Assembly (NCBI RefSeq): GCF_954871325.1 | Contig: NC_088778.1 | Location: 7,473,743-7,537,742 of the forward strand | Direction: 5' to 3' | DNA from: Gordionus sp. m RMFG-2023 | Lineage: Eukaryota > Nematomorpha > Gordioida > Chordodea > Parachordodidae | DNA length: 64,000 nucleotides | Shown here: piece by piece, positions 57,442 through 64,000 of the stretch | Position numbering within the stretch: the first letter of the stretch is position 1 | Layout: every line of letters begins with the position of its first letter | Program-made: the position numbers and the translations under genes | The notes under the pieces: model-generated | What the model saw: the letters and a program-made list of their open reading frames with translations, nothing else | The model's database searches: none | Told to the model about the DNA's origin: nothing

Positions 57442-57560
57442 AATATATTATATTTTTAAATAATATAATTTTTATATATTTTAAAAAAATTACAAATTTT
57501 TATTAAAATATATTTATTAAATAATACTACTCTACCTCAATAAAATTAGACTATCTTATA
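57442..57560 (+). repeat. Duplicated unit, copy B, piece 3
   Basis: Matches 33462-33585 of copy A (TACTACTCTACCTCAATAAA shared), then gives way to the satellite region. Confidence 0.85.
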
Positions 57561-57561
57561 G

Positions 57562-57722
57562 GTCCGTGAAGTTGGCCCCGCAATTTTTGATTTTCAATGG
57601 TTTATCAGTTGGTGGGATTAGTACCCGATTTGTACCGATTTGTACCGTTTTCAGTTCGATTTGTACCATCACCGTTTTTGAGATATTCAAAGAACAAAAT
57701 GGGGGGCCAACTTCACGACAGC
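57562..57722. repeat. 160-bp inverted-repeat element with GTGAAGTTGGCCCC ends
   Basis: CCGTGAAGTTGGCCCC near 57563 and GGGGCCAACTTCACG near 57704-57718 are inverted. The inside has the GATTTGTACC minisatellite. The same end motif (GCGTGAAGTTAGCCCC) starts every unit of the adjoining satellite. Confidence 0.75.
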
Positions 57723-59228
57723 CCCCCAACTTTTGAACTTAAAAATAAAAAGTGAATAGGTCGATAGAGAATGATTTGTACCGATTTGTACCGTTTTCAG
57801 TTCGATTTGTACCATCACCGTTTTCCAGCTATTGACCGTTGAAAATATGGCGCCAAAAATAAAAAACACTCAACATTTATTTTTTTTTAAATTTTTTAAC
57901 GTACAACGGTAGAGAATTTTTTTCTCTTCCTAATGATGCCTCAAATTAAGCTTTATCTTCATTATTAATTTCGGAAATCAAATTTTAAACCTTATATTAT
58001 AGCGTGAAGTTAGCCCCCCCAATATTCAAAATTTGAGATTTTTCAAATTTTTAAAACGGGAATGATTTGTACCCGATTTGTACCGATTTGTACCGTTTCA
58101 AACTCGATTTGTACCATTACCGTTTTCCAGCTATTGACCGTTAAAGATATGGCGCCAAAAATTTAAAACACTCAACACATATTTTTTTTTAAAATTTTTT
58201 AACGTACAACGGTAGAGAATTTTTTTCTCTTCCTAATGATGCCTCAAATTAAGCTTTATCTTCATTATTTATTTCGGAAATCAAATTTAAAACCTTATAT
58301 TATAGCGTGAAGTTAGCCCCCCCAATATTCAAAATTTGAGATTTTTCAAATTTTTAAAACGGGATTGATTTGTACCCGATTTGTACCGATTTGTACCGTT
58401 TCAAACTCGATTTGTACCATTACCGTTTTCCAGCTATTGACCGTTAAAGATATGGCGCCAAAAATATAAAACACTCAACATTTATTTTTTTTAAAATTTT
58501 TTAACGTACAACGGTAGAGAATTTTTTTCTCTTCCTAATGATGCCTCAAATTAAGCTTTATCTTCATTATTTATTTCGGAAATCAAATTTTAAACCTTAT
58601 ATTATAGCGTGAAGTTAGCCCCCCCCCAATATTCAAAATTTGAGATTTTTCAAATTTTTAAAACGGGAATGATTTGTACCCGATTTGTACCGATTTGTAC
58701 CGTTTCAAACTCGATTTGTACCATTACCGTTTTCCAGCTATTGACCGTTAAAGATATGGCGCCAAAAATTTAAAACACTCAACATTTATTTTTTTTTAAA
58801 ATTTTTTAACGTACAACGGTAGAGAATTTTTTTCTCTTCCTAATGATGCCTCAAATTAAGCTTTATCTTCATTATTTATTTCGGAAATCAAATTTAAAAC
58901 CTTATATTATAGCGTGAAGTTAGCTCCCCCAATATTCAAAATTTGAGATTTTTCAAATTTTTAAAACGGGATTGATTTGTACCCGATTTGTACCGATTTG
59001 TACCGTTTCAAACTCGATTTGTACCATTACCGTTTTCCAGCTATTGACCGTTAAAGATATGGCGCCAAAAATATAAAACACTCAACATTTATTTTTTTTT
59101 TAAATTTTTTAACGTACAACGGTAGAGAATTTTTTTCTCTTCCTAATGATGCCTCAAATTAAGCTTTATCTTCATTATTTATTTAGGAAATCAAATTTAA
59201 AACCTTATATTATAGCGTGAAGTTAGCC
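57723..59228 (+). repeat. 303-bp satellite array with GATTTGTACC subrepeats
   Basis: A diverged unit up to 58000 is followed by units starting AGCGTGAAGTTAGCCCCCCC at 58001, 58304, 58606 and 58911. A last start is at 59214 (302-305 bp spacing). Each unit has GATTTGTACCCGATTTGTAC repeats, TACCGTTTTCCAGCTATTGA, ATGGCGCCAAAAAT and TTAACGTACAACGGTAGAG. Units are nearly identical. The one 60-codon frame over it is fortuitous. Confidence 0.93.
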
Positions 59229-60102
59229 CAACCCCCACCCGATATTCAAAATAGTTTGCTTATTTATAAATAAGCATTTAAAAATGGACACATCATAAAG
59301 AATATGACTTTATTTTATATATAAATAAATATATTTGCAAAAATAAATACAATAATATATGATTTCGTTTTATTAAAGAAATATAATGATGGTTAATTTG
59401 AAGGTGTTTCTTTTGAATTTGTAGGTTATAATTCAACAGTAGTGTTTTGATTCTTTGATTTCTCCATCAATGTCTCACATTTAAAAAATTATTTACTTAT
59501 TATATGATTGTAGATACAATCTAAAATAATATTAAATTTATAGATAAAAAAAATATATTTTACTGTTCAGATGGCACCCATTCCAATATAAACCTTTGGT
59601 GTAATTTATTTTATCATTGTTCATAAATATTTACTAATTTTTAGTAACCTTATCCTATATTCTAAAATTATATAATATCAATTACTATATTCTAAAATTA
59701 TATAAATTAATATATTCCTAAATGATATAATATCAATTAATATATGAGATAAATTATACATACAATTTAATTTTGTATACATTTTCAATTTTAGCGCAAA
59801 ATTATAAAATAAATCAAACCAGTTAGCTTTTTTTAACGCTTACAGTAAAAAAATCCAATATGCACAATACCATCTAAAATGCATTCTAAGCTCTTAAAAC
59901 GGAGCGTAATAACATATTTATGTATTTTATTATCCAAATTTTATATATAATAAATCATTTATTGATGATTATACAACCAAATTATTATGCAATTTTTTAT
60001 ATAAAATAAATTAATACATATTTTTATAAAATCTATATCAAATTATAAAAAATAATAAAAATTTAAATTGAGAATATATTTCAATATAATAATGATAGGA
60101 TA
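59229..60102. other. AT-rich stretch downstream of the transposase-protease gene
   Basis: No gene. It probably contains the 3' untranslated region and terminal sequence of the transposon whose gene ends at 60103. GCTTATTTATAAATAAGC at about 59258 is an 18-bp perfect palindrome. The matching terminal repeat would be beyond the right edge. Confidence 0.45.
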
Positions 60103-63100
60103 TCAAATAGTGTATATATATATATGCGGTCGAATTTTTTTAGGTATATTAAAAAATTTTTTAACTTTTAAATTATTAAAAACCTCCCATACATTATTGC
60201 GACGTAGGCAATAAGCGATATAATGACCTAAAATATTTGGATCGTTTTGCTCATTGCCTTCATAAGCTATTACACCTCTAAGGGTGTAAATAACTTGATC
60301 AATTTTGATATAATTTGGTATTGTTTTTATATCAATTAAAGGGTATTGCCCCGTTTTTAATGTTATTTCTAATAATATATTATAACGATTTAAAAGTAAC
60401 GTAGAAGATAATATATAGTTACAAGAAATATTTGAAATTTTTTTTACATTACATAGCCCTCTATCTATAGGACGGGCTAAATAATCATTAATAATTGATT
60501 CTAAATTAGATATATTATTTATATGTTCAATTGAAAATGATAAAATGCCATTTTTGTAAATTATATTATAACATGACTCCTTAGAACACACGACACTTTC
60601 TTCCGTCGTGTGTTCAAACATACCTATTGCTATTATTTTGTTAATAAGTACATATATATTAGATTCAGCAGCAATATGGTAAACATTATTTGGTAAAATA
60701 TTTGCCTTAAATAATTTGTTTAAAATGTTAATGCGTTGTTTATATGCATTTAAAATATGTTTACGAGTTAAACTTTCCCCTATATTTGTTAAAGAAGGGG
60801 ATGTTAGAGCCATATAGTTTTTGTAAGCAGGGCTATCTATATTGGCTGATGTTAGTAGTTGAATAAAGGCGTCTATAGCACATGTATTCGTCGTCATGTA
60901 TTTTTTTCCTTCATAACTTACCGATCCACATAAATTCCCATTTTTGAGAAGGCGAATTGGATAGTGGTCTTCTTTTGCATCACTGCTAATATAATGCCAA
61001 TCGATATTGGGATCCATATAGCTCCTACCCCGCGATTTATTAATAAGACCTCGCCAATTTTCTATAGCATTCCTCTCTATTAAAGTATCAATGCTAGGTA
61101 TTGCGTTCTGATTTTTAGAAAATATAAAATGATATATTTAATATTAATATTTATAGTACTTACACTCTTATCAGGTCCAATAAGTGAGGCTATTTGAAAG
61201 GGGCTTGATATTTGATTGGTAGATAATTTCTAAATATTTAAATATTATAACTTAATAAGATTTCCTATATTACCGAGTTAGAAGTTTCTGTTTGGCATGA
61301 AACTATTGATAAATCATCACGATCGTTATCAAAATAATGCTTAAATATTTTTTAAATTTAAAAAATAAAATTACTATTAAACTTACATCTGTAGATTTTT
61401 TGTTTATAAATGGTTCAGATACCAAAATATTATCAATCGGTAGAGAGATTTTCAAATTGGCATCTAGGTTATTGATAAATTGATTAGATTTATAAAAATG
61501 AGAATGGTACCGTTATTAAAGGGATTTGAAACTACATGCCTTTTAGAAAATTCGGAAGGAGTTGTCGATAATATCTATAAAAAACAATTTCATAATTCTA
61601 ATCTATATAATAAATATTTTCTACCTTTGGGATTGTTTGAGGATTTTTATAGGATGAGGTCAATGATGTAAATGAGGCAATTTGGAAGGGGCTTGATATT
61701 TGATTGGTAGATAATTTCTAAATATTTAAATATTATAATTTAATAAGATTTCTTATATTACCGAGTTAGAAGTTTCTGTTTGGCATGAAACTATTGATAA
61801 ATCATTACGATCGTTATCAAAATAATGCTTAAATATTTTTTAAATTTAAAAAATAAAATTACTATTAAACTTACATCTGTAGATTTTTTGTTTATAAATG
61901 GTTCAGATACCAAAATATTATCAATCGGTAGAGAGAATTTCAAATTGGCATCTAGGTTATTGATAAATTGATTAGATTTATAAAAATGATAATGGTACCG
62001 TTATTAAAGGGATTTGAAACTACATGCCTTTTAGAAAATTCGGAAGGAGTTGTCGATAATATCTATAAAAAACAATATCATAATTCTAATCTATATAATA
62101 AATATTTTATACCTCTGGGACTATTTGTGGATTCTTAGAGGTCATAGATGCAATAACTGATGAAGGAAAAACTTTGCAATCCTACATTTTAATTTTTTAA
62201 AGCAAATATTTTTAAAATTTTTAATAAAGCATCATATAATAAAAATGTTTTTTTATAAAAAAAGATACTTACAACGTCAAGAGATGAATTTCCATCTATT
62301 GTTGGTTGAGGTAGGTTTAGGATATTTTTAGCTCCTGCTGCTGCTAATTTCATCGTAGCATTGAGGGAGTTTATATGATGTAATACAAAATCATCTATTC
62401 TTATTGGAAGACTTTTATTAGCAAATATTCTATTTTTAATATTATTAAAATTGCTCTCTGATGAAGCACTTGACGCTGTGATGTTTGCATTTTTATAATA
62501 TCTGACCAGTATCGCAGTCCACAAGGGTAAAAGTTTTACAAGGTGTAAAATTGGGGTAATTATATCAGGTAGATATTGAAGATTGTCATGATCTCCTTGA
62601 TCTTCTAACGTATTTTTAGCCTCTTTAAGAAGATCAGAACCCCATTGCGCGAATTTATTATTACCTAATTGGGAATCAATGAAACAATCGATATCATATA
62701 TGGGCTCCTCAATTTTATCAATCTCCTTTTCTGGTTGATTTTCTGAAAAGTCTATATTAAGATTTCCAAAGGCAAATTTTTCTTTAAGCCAACTTTTTGC
62801 GATTTCACATTGAGTAATTTCTTTAGGATTGTGAATATTATTTCCTTCTGTCTCACTTAATGCTATAACAAATATTGAATATAAAGTTTTTCGAAGATTT
62901 TCAATATCCTCCGCTAATATCATTTGGCCTACGGCCCTTATATAAAATTCCCTTATACGACGTGATTTTCCTTTTAGACATTTCCACGTAGTTACTAATT
63001 TTATTGTGTGAGCCACATCACATCGGATATAACAACGTGGTTTTTTTATTAATGAGGGATTAAAAATAAAGTAATGGCAGGCCATTATATAATTATTTAG

Positions 63101-64000
63101 GGATGAATATTCTGTAAAAGCAAGGCAAACAGCCGATAACAAGGCAAGCGACATGTCGGTTATTATTTCATTGGGCACTGTGGCTCCATCTCGCATCCAA
63201 AATTTTAGCCAAATAGCTATACTATCTATATCATGCCTTTCGGAAAGCATGTTACACACCGAGTATTGATATGTTGTTTGAGGATCTCTCACAGCAATAT
63301 CATATAAGAATATAGGACCGGATTTTTTTCCAAATGGTCTATCAATATTGCGTACCACACCACCAGTGGCATCTATAGATATTTTTGAATATGTTTTTAC
63401 ACAATAAGCTTTATAAACTTGCATTTGCTCCCTACTCCAATAATGGACATAAAATCTGTCTAATCCTATATCTCGAATAGAGTTAATATATGGTATCGTG
63501 TTTTTTGCCAATGCTAATGCGAAAATTGGATTTTCGTCGTAGCGATTTGCCATAACGGCCATAGATTTGGCTTTTCTAATAACCTCGGTTGAGGGTAGAT
63601 GAGCGGGCTCTCTATCACCGAATTTCATATATTTATTAGCTAACTGAGTACGAAAGATGCTGCAAGGTGAGTTAGTTTTAATAATTTCATTTACAAAATT
63701 TTCCCGTGTCTCGCCGGCTAACCTCCTTTTTTTATTCAGCTCATGACCTTCTCTAAAATGGCCTTTATAAACGCATTTCACTATAACTCTCTGTTCCAAC
63801 TCCGGACGTACAAGAATAATCGCTTTTAAATTAGATTTACAATTGGAACATGTTCCTTTCATCACAACATAATATGGGCCAATATCAGACACCTTTGCCC
63901 TAATAAACTGTATCGAACATGGTAATCTTGTAACATCCCAAAAATGAGATTGTATAATATCAGCCCATATTCCGGGCTGCAAAACAGAGTATGGCCTTCC
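60103..64000 (-). CDS. Transposase fused to a ubiquitin-specific-protease-like domain (11 exons, 5' end off window)
   Basis: Exons: >64000-62273, 62181-62113, 62062-61999, 61951-61875, 61827-61762, 61717-61625, 61574-61511, 61463-61387, 61339-61274, 61229-61164, 61107-60103. All introns are GT-AG (44-91 bp) and the frame stays open for 1,124 codons. Exon 1 (numbered from 63982; the frame is open to the edge): zinc-binding C45-x2-C48, C70, H75, H80; then DDE-type residues D204 in ISIDATGGVVR, D276 in EIITDMSLALL, RCDVAHTIKLV, and probably E509 in SSESNFNNIKN. The last exon contains a C19-like protease: Cys box TTNTCAIDAFIQLL (C46 counted from the Met at 61017), two Cys pairs, and His box GHYIAYCLRRNNVWEVFNNL (H265, with Asn after). 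Family role: DNA transposition, plus presumed ubiquitin cleavage. Similar open frames exist in insect genomes as far as I recall; the superfamily is unassigned (MULE-like at best). Confidence 0.85.
61184..62150. repeat. 488-bp tandem duplication inside the fusion gene
   Basis: Two near-identical units offset by 488 bp. They duplicate exons 3-6 as exons 7-10: each exon boundary recurs exactly 488 bp away (62062/61574, 61951/61463, 61827/61339, 61717/61229). Exon 6 is a hybrid: it starts like exon 10 (KLSTNQISSPFQIAS) and ends like exon 2 (compare NPQTIPK with NPQIVPE). The unequal exchange therefore joined two exons and kept the frame. Confidence 0.92.

Noticed and set aside
57687-57869. 60-codon minus-strand frame
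   Set aside because: Falls inside the GATTTGTACC satellite and is not preserved between units.
49381-59228. Regularly spaced repeats that might suggest CRISPR arrays
   Set aside because: Units are 145-333 bp and contiguous, with no unique spacers, in a eukaryotic transposon context; these are satellites.
61480-61671. 63-codon plus-strand frame as a small gene
   Set aside because: Antisense to exons 7-8 of the fusion gene and part of the 488-bp duplication.

Overview
The window is nuclear DNA of a eukaryote, most likely an invertebrate animal. It is very AT-rich, has GT-AG introns of only about 44-91 bp, and carries transposon families typical of animal genomes (hAT, P-element, MULE, Helitron, LINE). 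I cannot name the species. I recognise one host gene, an intact single-exon NEDD8-specific protease of the SENP8/DEN1 type (2990-3775, minus). Nearly everything else that can be identified is mobile DNA or its debris.

Layout. 1-6.8 kb: decayed hAT and LINE-like fragments around the SENP8-like gene. 6.75-12.3 kb: a giant palindrome with about 2.4 kb arms, whose centre holds a P-element-family transposase gene. The C-terminal half of that gene is present on both arms. 13-21 kb: diverged repeats, a LINE-like remnant and a BED-finger hAT relic. 21.8-24 kb: a MULE transposase with a GC-rich terminal-like repeat and an inverted-repeat element. 24-31 kb: several hAT relics of at least three families. 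32.2-33.6 kb: a unit duplicated at 42.6-57.6 kb, where the second copy has been split by two later insertions. 36.2-38.8 kb: a young, nearly whole hAT element with a perfect 8-bp target duplication. 39.7-41.5 kb: a second hAT, also with a perfect 8-bp duplication. 43.2-48.6 kb: a nested composite of hAT pieces and a small non-autonomous element. 49.24-57.44 kb: an 8.2-kb element with 131-bp terminal inverted repeats and a perfect 9-bp target duplication (MULE-like). It carries a Helitron-like tandem array with tRNA-like promoter boxes, two further satellite arrays, a truncated Helitron protein gene, and a mirrored 300-bp higher-order repeat. 57.5-59.2 kb: a 303-bp satellite. 59.2-64 kb: a transposon gene on the minus strand that runs off the right edge.

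The most notable object is that last gene. Eleven exons with canonical splice sites keep one open frame of at least 1,124 codons. They join an N-terminal zinc-finger plus DDE-type transposase to a C-terminal ubiquitin-specific-protease-like domain that still has its Cys and His boxes. A three-intron cassette between the two domains is duplicated in tandem, and the frame is preserved.
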